From Gemmobacter serpentinus (lineage in GTDB: Bacteria > Pseudomonadota > Alphaproteobacteria > Rhodobacterales > Rhodobacteraceae): a stretch of 64,000 nucleotides of DNA. Position numbers and translations under genes: made by a program. The notes under the pieces are model-generated. The model searched no databases. It was given only the letters and a program-made list of their open reading frames with translations, and was not told where the DNA came from. The first letter of the stretch is position 1; every line of letters begins with the position of its first letter. Of the stretch, positions 1 through 9,456 are shown one piece after another. The DNA lies in assembly GCF_008973825.1 (NCBI RefSeq), contig NZ_WCHR01000005.1, forward strand, positions 248,001 to 312,000, written 5' to 3'.

Positions 1-98
1 TCCACCGGCGGCGTCAGCGGTGCATCGGTTGCGGTCTGTGCCCAGACGGCACCCGACAGACCAAGGGCCAACGCGGTCGAAGCAAGAAGGGTTTTCAT
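1..98 (-). CDS. N-terminal fragment of a secreted protein
   Basis: Only the first 32 codons lie in the window. The reverse strand starts with ATG at 98 after a strong ribosome binding site (GGAGG, five bases upstream). The translation begins MKTLLASTALALGLSGAVWA and continues QTATDAPLTPPV. That is a textbook Sec signal peptide with an AxA-type cleavage site before Gln, followed by a Thr/Pro/Ala-rich linker. The mature domain lies outside the window, so its function cannot be told. It diverges from the flavoprotein gene at 369; the 270 bases between them hold no other recognisable gene and presumably both promoters. Confidence 0.6.
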   Translation of the reverse strand, partial: MKTLLASTALALGLSGAVWAQTATDAPLTPPV

Positions 99-368
99 GA
101 TAGCCTCCATTCTTTCCGGTTGCATCGGGCGGTTCATCCATCCCGACGCGTCACGGGGAAAGAACGGCGCGACCTACAATTGCGTTCCCGATTTTCCGAT
201 CACAACGGGATCACAAGATTTTCATGGGCCCGGGCGCAGCACCGTGGGAACCGGATCGCCGCAGGCCTCGGGCAATGTCGTTTTTCGCCGATTTGCGTCG
301 GGCAGCCTTGGTTGTCGGCCCATAAAGCTGGCATTCATGAAAGACAGTCAGCGCGAACGGAGTCGCCC

Positions 369-2867
369 ATGAAAACCCATGTCAAAGCCCTGGTGGTCGG
401 CGGCGGCGCCGTCGGCAACGGCATTGCCTATCACCTCGCCAAAGCCGGATGGGATACGATGCTTGTCGAACGCGACGAGCTGACCTCCGGTTCGACCTGG
501 CACGCGGCGGGGTTGCTTCCGCTGTTCAACATGTCCTTCGCGACCACCCATATCCACAAATACTCCGTCGATTTCTACAAGTCGCTGGAGGCCGAGACCG
601 GGCTGAATGCGGGTTTCGCCGTGGTTGGCAACCTGCGCATGGCGCAGCGTCAGGAACGCATGGATGAATACATGCTCTATTCCTCGGTCGCGGAAACCGC
701 CGGGGTCTATCATGAATTCCTCAGCCCGAAGGAAATGAAGGACCGCTGGCCGCTGCTCAATACCGAAGACCTGATCGGCGCGCTGTATCACCCGCAGGAC
801 GGCTATATCAATCCGGCCGATGTGACCCAGGCCATGGCCAAGGGCGCGCGCCAGCATGGTGCGCATATCGAGCGCAAGGTGCAGGTGGATGGCTATCGCT
901 GGACCGGCTCCGAATGGGTGGTGTCCTGCACCCGCATGGTCGACAAGGGCGGGATGCTGGTGCCGAGCGAGGACAAGTTCGAGATCGTCGCCGAACATGT
1001 GGTTACCGCCACCGGCAACCATGCGCAGCGCACCGCGCGCCTGTTGGGCGTGAAGATCCCGGCCATTCCGGTGGAACACCAGTTCATCGTGACCGAGCCC
1101 GATCCGATGTTGCAGGAATACCGCAAGAGCAATCCCGAACACCCGGTGCTGCGCGATGCCGACAGCAAATGGTATGTGCGCGAAGAACGCGGCGGCTGGA
1201 TCCTTGGCCCCTATGAGGCCGGTGCGCCCGCGCGCTTCCTGTATGACGTGCCGGAAACCTTCCGCGCCGACCTTTTCCCGCTGGATCTGGAACGGATCGA
1301 GACCGAATACATGTCGATGATCCATCGTCTGCCCTCGTCCGAGACGGTCGGCCTCAAGGACGATTTCAACGGCCCGATCTGCTACACGCCCGATGGTAAC
1401 CCGCTGGTCGGGCCGGTGCCGGGTCTGCGCAATATGTGGATCGCCGAAGGCTTCAGCTTCGGCATCACCGCCGCGGGCGGCACCGGCTATTATCTGGCGC
1501 AGATGATGGTCAATGGCGAAGCCGAAATCGACATGGCCAGCCTTGATCCCAAGCGTTACGGCAACTGGATGACCACCGAATATGCCGCGCGCAAGAATGA
1601 GGAATGCTATGAGCATGTCTTCATCCTGCACCACCCCGATGAGGAGCGCGAGGCTTGCCGCCCGTTGCGCACTGCCCCCGCCTATGACCGCCAGAAGGAA
1701 ATGGGCGCGCAATTCGGCCAGGTGAATGGCTGGGATCGCCCGAACTATTACGGGCCGAAGGATGCGCCTGCGTCGTTCGACCATGACAGCCGGTCGTTCC
1801 GGCGCGGTGCCTGGTGGCCCTATGCCAAGGCCGAGGCCGAGGCCGTGCGCTCGACCGTGGGCATCATCGACGCCTCTGCTTTCACCAAACATCTGGTGCG
1901 CGGCCCCGGCGCCACGGCCTTCCTTGACCACTTCACCTGCAACAAGCTGCCCAATGTCGGCCGCATCAACCTGACCTATGCGCTGACCGATGCGGGCACC
2001 ACCCGCACCGAATACACCATCGTCCGTCTGAAGGAGAATGAATACTACATCATCTCCGCCGGGGCATGGACGGCCTATGACGCTGATTTCCTGATGAAAT
2101 CCGCCGAAGATTTCATGGCCAAGGGCGGCGGCTATCTCGACATCCATGACGTCACCACGCAATGGGGCGTCTATGCGCTGGCAGGCCCGAATGCCCGCGC
2201 CCTGATGAACGAGATCGTCAAGGATGCCGATCCCTCGACCGTCTTGTCGAACAAACGCTTCCCGTGGCTGTCCTACCGCGACATCGAACTGGGCATGTGC
2301 CCGGTCCGCGCGATCCGCGTGGCCTATACCGGAGAGCTGGGTTGGGAACTGCATTACCCGATCGAGTTTGGCCGCTACCTGTGGGATCTGCTCTGGTCGG
2401 TGGGCGAGAAGCACGGCCTCAAAGGGGTTGGTGCCCGGGCGCAGAACTGGCTGCGGCAGGAAAAATCCTATCGCGCCTTCGGCAACGAACTGGGCCGCGA
2501 CGCAACGCCCCTGGAGGCCGCATTGGACCGCTTTGTCGATCTGTCCAAGGATTTCAACGGCAAGCAGGCGATGCTCGATCTCGGCATCCGCTCGAAATGC
2601 GTGACGCTGCTGATCGACGGGCCGGATGACACCGATCCCTGGGGCAAAGAGGCGATCCTCAAGGATGGCGTCAAGGTCGGACGACTGACCTCGGGCGGCT
2701 ACTCGGTGGCCTTCGGCAAACAGATCGGCATGGGCTATGTCAGCCCGGAACTGGCCGAAGTCGGCACCAAGCTGAAGGTGAAGATGCTGCTGAAGGAATG
2801 GGATGCGGTCGTGGTGGAGGACAGCCCCTTCGATCCCAAGAACGAGCGGATCCGCGTCAACGGCTAA
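369..2867 (+). CDS. FAD-dependent dimethylglycine/sarcosine dehydrogenase-type protein with GcvT domain
   Basis: This 832-residue flavoprotein matches the length and two-part plan of dimethylglycine and sarcosine dehydrogenases. The N-terminal half is a DAO-fold FAD domain with a GGGAVGNG dinucleotide loop at about residues 10-17 and the STWHAAG motif, whose His carries covalent FAD in this family. The C-terminal half, from about residue 430, resembles the folate-binding aminomethyltransferase (GcvT) domain that accepts the released one-carbon unit. The expected role is oxidative N-demethylation of dimethylglycine or sarcosine in the cytoplasm. The exact substrate is inferred. The ATG at 369 is chosen because it directly precedes the FAD motif and follows CGGAG; an upstream in-frame extension has no family resemblance. 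A terminator-like hairpin follows. The predicted carnitine-to-glycine-betaine operon at 44-52 kb could supply its substrate. Confidence 0.85.
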   Translation: MKTHVKALVVGGGAVGNGIAYHLAKAGWDTMLVERDELTSGSTWHAAGLLPLFNMSFATTHIHKYSVDFYKSLEAETGLNAGFAVVGNLRMAQRQERMDEYMLYSSVAETAGVYHEFLSPKEMKDRWPLLNTEDLIGALYHPQDGYINPADVTQAMAKGARQHGAHIERKVQVDGYRWTGSEWVVSCTRMVDKGGMLVPSEDKFEIVAEHVVTATGNHAQRTARLLGVKIPAIPVEHQFIVTEPDPMLQEYRKSNPEHPVLRDADSKWYVREERGGWILGPYEAGAPARFLYDVPETFRADLFPLDLERIETEYMSMIHRLPSSETVGLKDDFNGPICYTPDGNPLVGPVPGLRNMWIAEGFSFGITAAGGTGYYLAQMMVNGEAEIDMASLDPKRYGNWMTTEYAARKNEECYEHVFILHHPDEEREACRPLRTAPAYDRQKEMGAQFGQVNGWDRPNYYGPKDAPASFDHDSRSFRRGAWWPYAKAEAEAVRSTVGIIDASAFTKHLVRGPGATAFLDHFTCNKLPNVGRINLTYALTDAGTTRTEYTIVRLKENEYYIISAGAWTAYDADFLMKSAEDFMAKGGGYLDIHDVTTQWGVYALAGPNARALMNEIVKDADPSTVLSNKRFPWLSYRDIELGMCPVRAIRVAYTGELGWELHYPIEFGRYLWDLLWSVGEKHGLKGVGARAQNWLRQEKSYRAFGNELGRDATPLEAALDRFVDLSKDFNGKQAMLDLGIRSKCVTLLIDGPDDTDPWGKEAILKDGVKVGRLTSGGYSVAFGKQIGMGYVSPELAEVGTKLKVKMLLKEWDAVVVEDSPFDPKNERIRVNG

Positions 2868-2953
2868 GCCCCTATCGTTGCAGCGCGACAGGCACGCCGT
2901 AACCACGACAATGATCGCTGGTCTGCCATGCCAGGCCGCTTGCGCAAATCATC

Positions 2954-2981
2954 AGGCGCGCCCCCTAACCCGGGCGCGCCT
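2954..2981 (+). terminator. Terminator-like hairpin after the DMGDH-type gene
   Basis: A perfect 10-bp inverted repeat (AGGCGCGCCC / GGGCGCGCCT) with an 8-base loop starts 87 bases after the flavoprotein stop codon. No long T-run follows, only TATTC. This is common for terminators in GC-rich alphaproteobacteria. Confidence 0.6.
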
Positions 2982-3140
2982 ATTCATGTGGGGCCCGGCC
3001 CGCGCGGCGGGCGATGTCGCAATGCCGAAAGATCTGGTGCGCAGATCCCGACCGCAGGTCGAACCCGCCGCGTCACCCTGCCCTCTTGGCCTGTTGGCTT
3101 GAACGCGGCATCTTCGGATCACCCATAAGGATCCCGCGTC

Positions 3141-3545
3141 ATGACCGCACTGCCCCCCGCCTTTGCCATCACCCCTGACCAGATCGACGCACAGGTCGCG
3201 GCCTTCTATGCCGCCGTGCGCCGAGATCCGCTGCTGGGTCCGGTCTTTGCACATCATGTGACGGATTGGCCGGAACACGAGGCAAAGATTGGCAGGTTCT
3301 GGCGCAATGCCATCCTGCGTGAGCGGGTCTATGACGGATCCCCCATGATGGCGCACAGGCAGGCAGGCGATGTGGTGCCCGATCATTTCCCGCAATGGCT
3401 GGCCCTGTTTGATGCCACGCTGGACACCACTGTGCCACCCGACACCGCCGCGGCCTGGTCGGCGATGGCGCATCGCATCGGGCGCGCACTGGCGATGGGG
3501 GTCAGCGACGCGCGACGCCCCTCAGACGCGGTTCCCCGGTTCTGA
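3141..3545 (+). CDS. Group III truncated haemoglobin
   Basis: The 134-residue protein has the compact globin plan of group III truncated haemoglobins. It has an N-terminal helix with AAFYAAVRRDPLLGPVF, a distal segment with FWRNAIL, and the YDGSPMMAHR stretch that normally carries the proximal haem-ligating His. Such proteins bind O2 or NO or handle peroxide and nitrosative stress in the cytoplasm; the specific role here is unknown. The gene lies alone between the flavoprotein terminator and the convergent DUF2339 gene. Its last 24 bases overlap the 3' end of that gene on the other strand, so no independent terminator fits between them. Confidence 0.85.
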   Translation: MTALPPAFAITPDQIDAQVAAFYAAVRRDPLLGPVFAHHVTDWPEHEAKIGRFWRNAILRERVYDGSPMMAHRQAGDVVPDHFPQWLALFDATLDTTVPPDTAAAWSAMAHRIGRALAMGVSDARRPSDAVPRF

Positions 3546-6329
3546 GGGCGGCTCCCCCATCTGCTGGCCGATCCAGCGGTTGAGCCAGGCCAGACCGGCC
3601 AAGGCAAGACCAAGACCCGCAAAGCTCAGCACCCGCACAAGCCCCGACAGGCCCGAGACATCCCAAAGGAAGACCTTGGCCACCGTCAGCGCGATCACCG
3701 CCATGGCGATCCGGCGCAACAGCACCGACCGGCGCGCCAGGGCCTGCCATAGCAGCCCGGCCCCGGTCAGCATCATCGCCAGCGTATAGCTGTAAAGCTC
3801 GCCCTGAAGCACCTCGGGGCCACCGATCCAGCGCCCGTGCCAGCCATGGCGGATCGCCGCGATGCCATAGATCACCAGGAAGCCCACGCCGACCAGCCGC
3901 AGCCCCTGCCGCAATCTGTGCGGCAGCGCCATCAGGCGTGGCGGCACCAGAAGCAGGATCAGGCCGGGCACCGCATAGGCGATGAACAGGCTGTTCAGCA
4001 CAATCGGCCCGCGCACCCAACCGCGCGGATCATCTGCCCAACCGGCAAAGATCGGGTTCAACACCAACACAGCCATCGCCAGCCCGCCAAAGGCCAGCAG
4101 CCCCGCGCCCGCCGCGATCAGCAGCCGGATACGGCGGGCGAGGCCCGGGCTCACCCGCGCGCGCCAGCATTGACCAAGCGCCAGGATCAGCCAGGGCAGC
4201 GCGTAAAGCGTGGCCCCCCAATGGCTTTCCGACAGATCCGGCGACCAGTTGCCATCGGGCAGCGTGACCGCCTCGAACTGGCGCAAGACCAGCACATTGA
4301 CCAGCAGCGCCAAGGCCGAAAGGCCAAGGCTTTCCATCACGGCACGCGGCAGCAACCGCGACGCACGCAACCCGCGCAGGCCAAGCCAGCACGCCGCAGC
4401 CACCCCAAGGTAAGAGGCCAGCACCGCCCAAAGCGGCGCAGCTTCCGCCCATGACAGGCCGGGATCGACCACCAGCCGCCAGGACAAGACCGCCGCCGCC
4501 GCCTGAATGAACCAGCCCATCTCCGGCAGGCCAAAGCGGCGATCCAGCTCCACCGCGACCAGGAGCAGGACGGCCAGCGCCAGTGTCAGCGCCGCAGCCG
4601 AGGTGACAAGGAACAGCGACAGCGCGATCAGGGTCAGCGCCGCCAGGGTGGCCCAGGCGACACGCCGCCCCGGGGCCCGATCCGCATGGGCATCGGCACG
4701 GGCAAAGGCCAGGGCCAACCCGACCGCAGCAGCCGCCACCGCCATCACATGCAACGCCCAAGCGTAGCTGCCAAGCACGGTGGCGGGTTGCCACAAGGCC
4801 TCCAGCAGCAGCACCGCGACGGGGGCTGTCAACACCGCCAGCAGCGCATCCGGCAGGCTGCCGCGCCGCAGCGCCCGCCAGGCAAACCCGGCAGAGATCA
4901 GCACCGCCAAGGCCAGCAACAGCAGCACCGTCGCGGGTGCCCCGCTTTCAGGCGCGCGGCGCAGGATATCCTGCATCTGAAAGGTCATCCGCATGTCTTG
5001 CGCCAGCGCCAGCTTGGCCAGCAGCCCAAGCGCGGGCAGCGCCGCCAGATCGCGCAGACCCGGTGCCGCATCGGCCCAAAGCAGCAGCACCAGCGCCAAG
5101 GCGGTCAACAGCAGGAAGCCCAGCATGGCCAGATCCCCGCCAAGACCCAGCATGGTCAGCGCCGCCGTCACCACCACCATATTGCCCGCCGCCAGCCGCA
5201 CCGGGAAACTGGGCCAACGCCCGGCCCTGCGCCACATCGCCCGTGTAACCGAGGGTGCCGGGTGATCTGGCACAAGGCTGCGCTGCGGGATGATGATGGC
5301 GATCAGCGCCATGGCCAGCAGGCTCCACATCCAGCCTGCCTGCCCGGCCCCGCTGGCTGTCATCAGGAACAGCCCCAGATGCGCCAGCACCAGCGCCAGA
5401 ACCGAAATCCAGGCCCAGCGGCGGATCGCATCGACCGCAAGGCCGATGACCGCAAGCCCGACATAATAGCCCAGCAGCCATGTGGGGGCCGCCCCGCCAC
5501 CATCCAGCAGGAACGGCGTCAGCGCTCCACCCAGCAGGCCGATGGCCGCGAGGAATGGCCCGTGCCGCCAGCCCAGCCAGATCGCGCCAAGCGCGGTCAG
5601 GCCCAGACCCGCAAAGGTCATGCCAGGCCCGTAAAGGCCGTAGATCAGCCGCCCGGCCGCAATGCCCGCAAAGATCGCAACGATCCCCGCCCCGCTGAAG
5701 ACCGAGGGCAGATAACCCGCCCGCGCCTTCGCGCCATCGCCCCAGCGGCGGCGCAGCCATTCCCCGGCCCCGATCAGACCCGCGCCAAAGGCAATGGCGG
5801 CCATCACGTGCAACGGCGGCGGCAGCAGGCCCTTTTCGATACCGTATTGGACGAAGAACACCCCCGCCAAAGCCAGCGACAGCGCAGCGACCGCATAGGC
5901 CCAATTGTCGCGCAGCCAGGCGAAAACCGCCTCGAGCCGGTCGGTGCGAAAGACCAGCGGCTGGTCCTGACCGGGCGCGGTGTGCGGGACGGCGGGACGC
6001 GGTGCCGGAATGGCAGCAGGGGGCGGTGCCGCAGGTCTGGACGGCACCGCATCTGGCGCAGGCATCAATGCCGCGACCGGCGCGGGCGCGGCCCGCGGCC
6101 CCCCTGCGGGCGGCGGCGCAGGCCGCGCGACAGGGGCGGCACCGGGCAGCAAGGCCAGATCGCGCAGCCGCTTCACCTCGGCCACCAACTGGCCCGAGAT
6201 ATTCTCCAACTGGCTGATCCGCGATTTCGCACCGGACAGTTGCGCAAACAGGATGATGCAGAGGATCGGCGCGATCAGGGCGGCCACGCCGATCAGGAAC
6301 GCCATGAAGATCAGGAAATCGTCACCCAT
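3522..6329 (-). CDS. DUF2339 large polytopic membrane protein
   Basis: The 935-residue protein starts with a single hydrophobic helix (LIFMAFLIGVAALIAPILCIILF). A short heptad-like segment (SRISQLENISGQLVAEVKRL) and a Pro/Ala-rich linker of about 70 residues follow. The rest is more than twenty predicted membrane helices. This is the layout of the DUF2339 family, whose members have no established biochemical function; an envelope role is often assumed. The start at 6329 follows GGAGGCCCGGC. The tail overlaps the haemoglobin gene by 24 bases in convergent orientation. Very high Leu/Ala content and GC-rich codons match the host, so there is no sign of recent transfer. Confidence 0.8.
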   Translation of the reverse strand: MGDDFLIFMAFLIGVAALIAPILCIILFAQLSGAKSRISQLENISGQLVAEVKRLRDLALLPGAAPVARPAPPPAGGPRAAPAPVAALMPAPDAVPSRPAAPPPAAIPAPRPAVPHTAPGQDQPLVFRTDRLEAVFAWLRDNWAYAVAALSLALAGVFFVQYGIEKGLLPPPLHVMAAIAFGAGLIGAGEWLRRRWGDGAKARAGYLPSVFSGAGIVAIFAGIAAGRLIYGLYGPGMTFAGLGLTALGAIWLGWRHGPFLAAIGLLGGALTPFLLDGGGAAPTWLLGYYVGLAVIGLAVDAIRRWAWISVLALVLAHLGLFLMTASGAGQAGWMWSLLAMALIAIIIPQRSLVPDHPAPSVTRAMWRRAGRWPSFPVRLAAGNMVVVTAALTMLGLGGDLAMLGFLLLTALALVLLLWADAAPGLRDLAALPALGLLAKLALAQDMRMTFQMQDILRRAPESGAPATVLLLLALAVLISAGFAWRALRRGSLPDALLAVLTAPVAVLLLEALWQPATVLGSYAWALHVMAVAAAAVGLALAFARADAHADRAPGRRVAWATLAALTLIALSLFLVTSAAALTLALAVLLLVAVELDRRFGLPEMGWFIQAAAAVLSWRLVVDPGLSWAEAAPLWAVLASYLGVAAACWLGLRGLRASRLLPRAVMESLGLSALALLVNVLVLRQFEAVTLPDGNWSPDLSESHWGATLYALPWLILALGQCWRARVSPGLARRIRLLIAAGAGLLAFGGLAMAVLVLNPIFAGWADDPRGWVRGPIVLNSLFIAYAVPGLILLLVPPRLMALPHRLRQGLRLVGVGFLVIYGIAAIRHGWHGRWIGGPEVLQGELYSYTLAMMLTGAGLLWQALARRSVLLRRIAMAVIALTVAKVFLWDVSGLSGLVRVLSFAGLGLALAGLAWLNRWIGQQMGEPPSEPGNRV

Positions 6330-6401
6330 GCCGGGCCTCCGCGCCGATACTCGTTCTGGTCAGAATATCAGCAGAAACCCGGATGGCAACGTATTGAGGT
6401 G

Positions 6402-7457
6402 TCAGGGATTCCCGCCCTCATCCGCCTTGCGCCCGGCAGCGCGATCAAACAGCCCGGCAAGCGCGCGGCTGACCAGAGCCGAAACACTGGGGCGGGCTGC
6501 TACATGGAAGGGCAGCGGGCGGCACAGCTCCATCGCGGCGACACCGACGCGGGCGGTCAGGGCACCGTTCACCACCCCTTCGCCAAAGCGGCGTGACAGT
6601 TTGGACAGCACACCGCCCCCCGCGACCGACCCGATCAGATCATCGGTCAGCGCCACCGCCCCGGTCGCCACCAGATAGGTGAAAACCCGACGCAACAGCC
6701 CGAGCGAGGCAAAGCCCCCCGACCTGCCGCCGTAAATCTCGGCGATGCGGCGGATCATCAGCAGATTGGCAAACAGCGCCATGGCTACATCGGCCAAAGC
6801 CAGCGGCACCAGCGCGGTGACGGTTGCAACCTGCCGTGCTGCCGCCTCGACCTCGGCCCGCGCGCGGGCATCCAGCGGCAGGATCAGCAAGGTTTCGGCC
6901 TGATCGACGATGCCATCGGCATCCATCATCTCGTCGCTGCGGGCCGCCAGACGCAGCCGCGCCTCGGTCAGTTCGGGGCGGCTGGCGTAAAGCCCGGCCA
7001 CGCGGGCGACAACATTGCGCGCGGCCTTGCTGTCGCCGGAGGTTTTGGCGGCCAGCGCATCGGCCCGCTGGTGCTCCAGCCGCCCCAACCGCAGAAAGGC
7101 TGACCATTCGCGCAGTCCCGCGATCAGCGCAAGGCCCACCGCAATCACCGTCAGGCCAAGCGCCAGATAGCCAAGGATCGGATTGCGCGCGATCAGCGTG
7201 GTCACGAAATCATAGGCCGCGACCGACAGCACAAAGGTGAACAGCGCCGAAAACACCCAAAGCAGCGCCCGCATCAGCGGCGACGCGCGGCGGGCCGAGA
7301 TTTTGGCGGCAAGTTGCATCGCGCGCCCCTCTGCCGGATCATCCAGCACAAGGGGTGCGGCACCCGGATCGGCATCGTCATCGCGGTCCAGCATCAGCGG
7401 GCGGCGCAGCGGCGCGGGGCCGTCGCGCGGGTCATCCCGAAAACCATCCTGTGTCAC
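6402..7457 (-). CDS. YcjF/TIGR01620 family membrane protein
   Basis: The 351-residue protein matches the usual length (about 350) of the YcjF/TIGR01620 family. After a charged N-terminal region there are two hydrophobic segments (around ALLWVFSALFTFVLSVAAYDF and ILGYLALGLTVIAVGLALIAG) and a C-terminal DUF697-like domain with IAEIYGGRSGG. The start is taken as GTG at 7457, because it overlaps the TGA of the upstream ycjX-like gene in a GTGA junction; longer versions only read through ycjX sequence out of frame. The two genes are almost always paired, which implies a joint envelope or stress function that remains undefined. Confidence 0.82.
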   Translation of the reverse strand: MTQDGFRDDPRDGPAPLRRPLMLDRDDDADPGAAPLVLDDPAEGRAMQLAAKISARRASPLMRALLWVFSALFTFVLSVAAYDFVTTLIARNPILGYLALGLTVIAVGLALIAGLREWSAFLRLGRLEHQRADALAAKTSGDSKAARNVVARVAGLYASRPELTEARLRLAARSDEMMDADGIVDQAETLLILPLDARARAEVEAAARQVATVTALVPLALADVAMALFANLLMIRRIAEIYGGRSGGFASLGLLRRVFTYLVATGAVALTDDLIGSVAGGGVLSKLSRRFGEGVVNGALTARVGVAAMELCRPLPFHVAARPSVSALVSRALAGLFDRAAGRKADEGGNP

Positions 7458-8869
7458 AGCTTGTCTCCGATCAGAAACTCGGCGGCGCGGTCCAGCCTGA
7501 TATGCGGCGGCCCTTCGCCGGGGCGCAGGGTCAGGCGGGCCGGCGCAAAGCCCATCAGGGCGAAATCGGCATCCAGCCATCGTTCCGCCCCCTTGCGGGC
7601 GGGGGATAGCAGGCGCGCGGGGTCTTGCGGCAATTCGCCGGGATACATCGCCGCCTGCTTGCCGGTGGCAGCGAGACGCCCGCGCACCATCGGCAGATCC
7701 TCGCCATCGCGGCTCACCACCTCTTCCACCGTGGCGCGCAGACCCGCCAGCGACATCGCCGCAACCTCGGCCCCCGAAAACGCCGCGCGGTCGCGGGCCT
7801 CGCGCACCAGCGCCTCGGTGATGGCGGTCAGCGCCGCATGTTGCGACTGGTGCAGGTGATCGGCCTTGGTGGCCGCAAACAGCACCTTCTCGATGCGTCG
7901 TCCCAACAGGATCTCATTCAGAAACCCGTTCCGACCGGGGCGAAAGGCGGTCAGGATCTCGGCCATGGTCTGGCGCAGATCCTCAAGCGCCTGCGGCCCG
8001 GCATGGATCGCGCCCAGCACATCGACAAGCACGACCTGCCGGTCGACACGGGCGAAATGCGCCCGGAAGAAGGGTTTCACCACGCGGGATTTATAGGCCT
8101 CATAGCGGCGCTCCATCTCGCGCCACAGGCTGCCGCGCGCGGTGGTCGCGGGTTCCGGGATCGGGGCAAAGGTCAGGACCGGGCTGCCGGCAAGCTCACC
8201 CGGCAGCAGGAAACGCCCTGGCGTGCAATCGGACCACCCCGCCGCGCGCGCCGCCACCAGATAATCGGTGAATTGCGCGGCCAAGGCTTGCGCCCGCATC
8301 TCGTCATGCGCCAGCGCGCCATCCTCGGCCCGGGCGGTCGCCAGATATTCCGCCCCCATCGGGCGCCGGGCCATCCGCGTCAGCGCGTCATCGGCCCATT
8401 CCGCATAGGTCTTGTCCAGCAGCGCCAGATCCAGCAGCCATTCGCCGGGATAATCGACGATATCCAGATGCACGGTCTGCGAGTCGCGCAGGGCAGACAG
8501 CAACCCGGTCGGCTTCACCCGGAACGACAGGCGAAGTTCCGACACCGCCCGCGTGCTGTCGGGCCAATGCGGATCGTCGCCGGTCAACGCGGCCAAATGG
8601 TTTTCATAGTCAAACCGCGCCACGGTATCGTCGGGTTGCGGTTGCAGATAGGCGGCCTCGATCCGGCGCGCGCCTTCGGCCCGCAATTGCGGCATCCGGC
8701 CGCGATCCAGCAGATTGGCGACCAGTCCGGTGATGAACACGGTCTTGCCCGCCCGCGACAGGCCGGTAACCCCCAGCCGCACGGTGGTGTCGGAAAACGG
8801 ATCGGTCACGGTAGAGACCAGCCCTTCAAGGCTGCGGCCCAACTGGTCGGTTATGTCACTGATCGCCAC
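7454..8869 (-). CDS. YcjX family P-loop protein (DUF463)
   Basis: The 471-residue protein begins with a membrane-proximal helix and then GVTGLSRAGKTVF, a Walker A motif at about residues 33-45, as in the YcjX (DUF463) GTPase-like family. A VDYPGEWLLDLALL segment fits the DxxG-like switch region, and LVDVLGAIHAG and AATKADHL resemble the later nucleotide-binding motifs. E. coli ycjX belongs to the phage-shock-associated neighbourhood, and the family's role is still poorly known. It is the first gene of a two-gene operon with the YcjF-like gene, with a 4-base overlap. Confidence 0.87.
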   Translation of the reverse strand: MAISDITDQLGRSLEGLVSTVTDPFSDTTVRLGVTGLSRAGKTVFITGLVANLLDRGRMPQLRAEGARRIEAAYLQPQPDDTVARFDYENHLAALTGDDPHWPDSTRAVSELRLSFRVKPTGLLSALRDSQTVHLDIVDYPGEWLLDLALLDKTYAEWADDALTRMARRPMGAEYLATARAEDGALAHDEMRAQALAAQFTDYLVAARAAGWSDCTPGRFLLPGELAGSPVLTFAPIPEPATTARGSLWREMERRYEAYKSRVVKPFFRAHFARVDRQVVLVDVLGAIHAGPQALEDLRQTMAEILTAFRPGRNGFLNEILLGRRIEKVLFAATKADHLHQSQHAALTAITEALVREARDRAAFSGAEVAAMSLAGLRATVEEVVSRDGEDLPMVRGRLAATGKQAAMYPGELPQDPARLLSPARKGAERWLDADFALMGFAPARLTLRPGEGPPHIRLDRAAEFLIGDKL

Positions 8870-8929
8870 GGCAAAACCCCTGTCATCGCCCCCAACATAG
8901 GCGGTGCGGGGGCGGCTGTGTAGGGGGCC

Positions 8930-9391
8930 TCAGATCTGGTCGCGCTCCAGGACCATATCGCAACGGTCCAGACCGGGGGCGAAGCCATCGGGGATCGTGG
9001 CCTGCAAGGTGAATCCGAAACCCCGATAGAAACCCGCGGTGTGCTGGCTGGTGGCAAGGATCACGCGCCGGATACCGGGCATGGCCCAGGCCGCAGTCAG
9101 CCGCGCTTGGGTCAGGCGGGTGCCAAGGCCCTGGCGGTGCTGAGATCGATCCACCATGCCCCATGTCAAAGCGGCGCTTTCCGTATCGGGTTCACGCGCC
9201 ACCCCGCCACAGGCCATCACCCTGCCCGCCTGTGCCAGTACCAGATAGGTGCCGTCAGATGCTGGGACATTCTCAAGAAATTCAACGAATTGCGCCCGTT
9301 CGTCGGGCGCGAAGAACTGCGGCACATTGCTGTCAAACAAGGCAAGACAGGCCGTCAGATCGCCGGGGTGATAGCTGCGTGTCTCGATCAT
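8930..9391 (-). CDS. GNAT family N-acetyltransferase
   Basis: The 153-residue protein has a GNAT fold signature. LTACLALFDSNVPQFF forms the first helix and FLENVPASDGTYLVLAQAGRVMA the following strands. WGMVDRSQHRQGLGTRLTQAR is the acetyl-CoA pyrophosphate-binding motif A (Q/RxxGxG/A) at about residues 85-105. The C-terminal ILATSQHTAGFYRGFGF matches motif B. It would transfer an acyl group to an amine or small molecule; the acceptor is not predictable. It lies between leuA and the ycjX-like gene on the same strand and may be co-transcribed with neither, since a hairpin precedes it. Confidence 0.85.
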   Translation of the reverse strand: MIETRSYHPGDLTACLALFDSNVPQFFAPDERAQFVEFLENVPASDGTYLVLAQAGRVMACGGVAREPDTESAALTWGMVDRSQHRQGLGTRLTQARLTAAWAMPGIRRVILATSQHTAGFYRGFGFTLQATIPDGFAPGLDRCDMVLERDQI

Positions 9392-9418
9392 ATGGCAGGG
9401 CCCGGGCTTGAGAGGGAA

Positions 9419-9445
9419 CCCCGGACACCCTATCGGCGCCCGGGG
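9419..9445 (-). terminator. Terminator-like hairpin after leuA
   Basis: On the minus strand CCCCGG and CCGGGG face each other across a 15-base loop, followed by TTCCCTCT. It starts 12 bases after the leuA stop. The stem is short, so this is a tentative call. Confidence 0.4.
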
Positions 9446-9456
9446 CTTGGTTCAGA

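Noticed and set aside
348-2906. Long open frame antisense to the DMGDH-type gene (over 850 codons)
   Set aside because: It mirrors GC-rich codon use on the other strand, has no family motif and overlaps a well-supported gene completely.
4686-6596. Open frame antisense to the DUF2339 gene
   Set aside because: Low-complexity Gln/Arg/His sequence, the shadow of a Leu/Ala-rich membrane protein.
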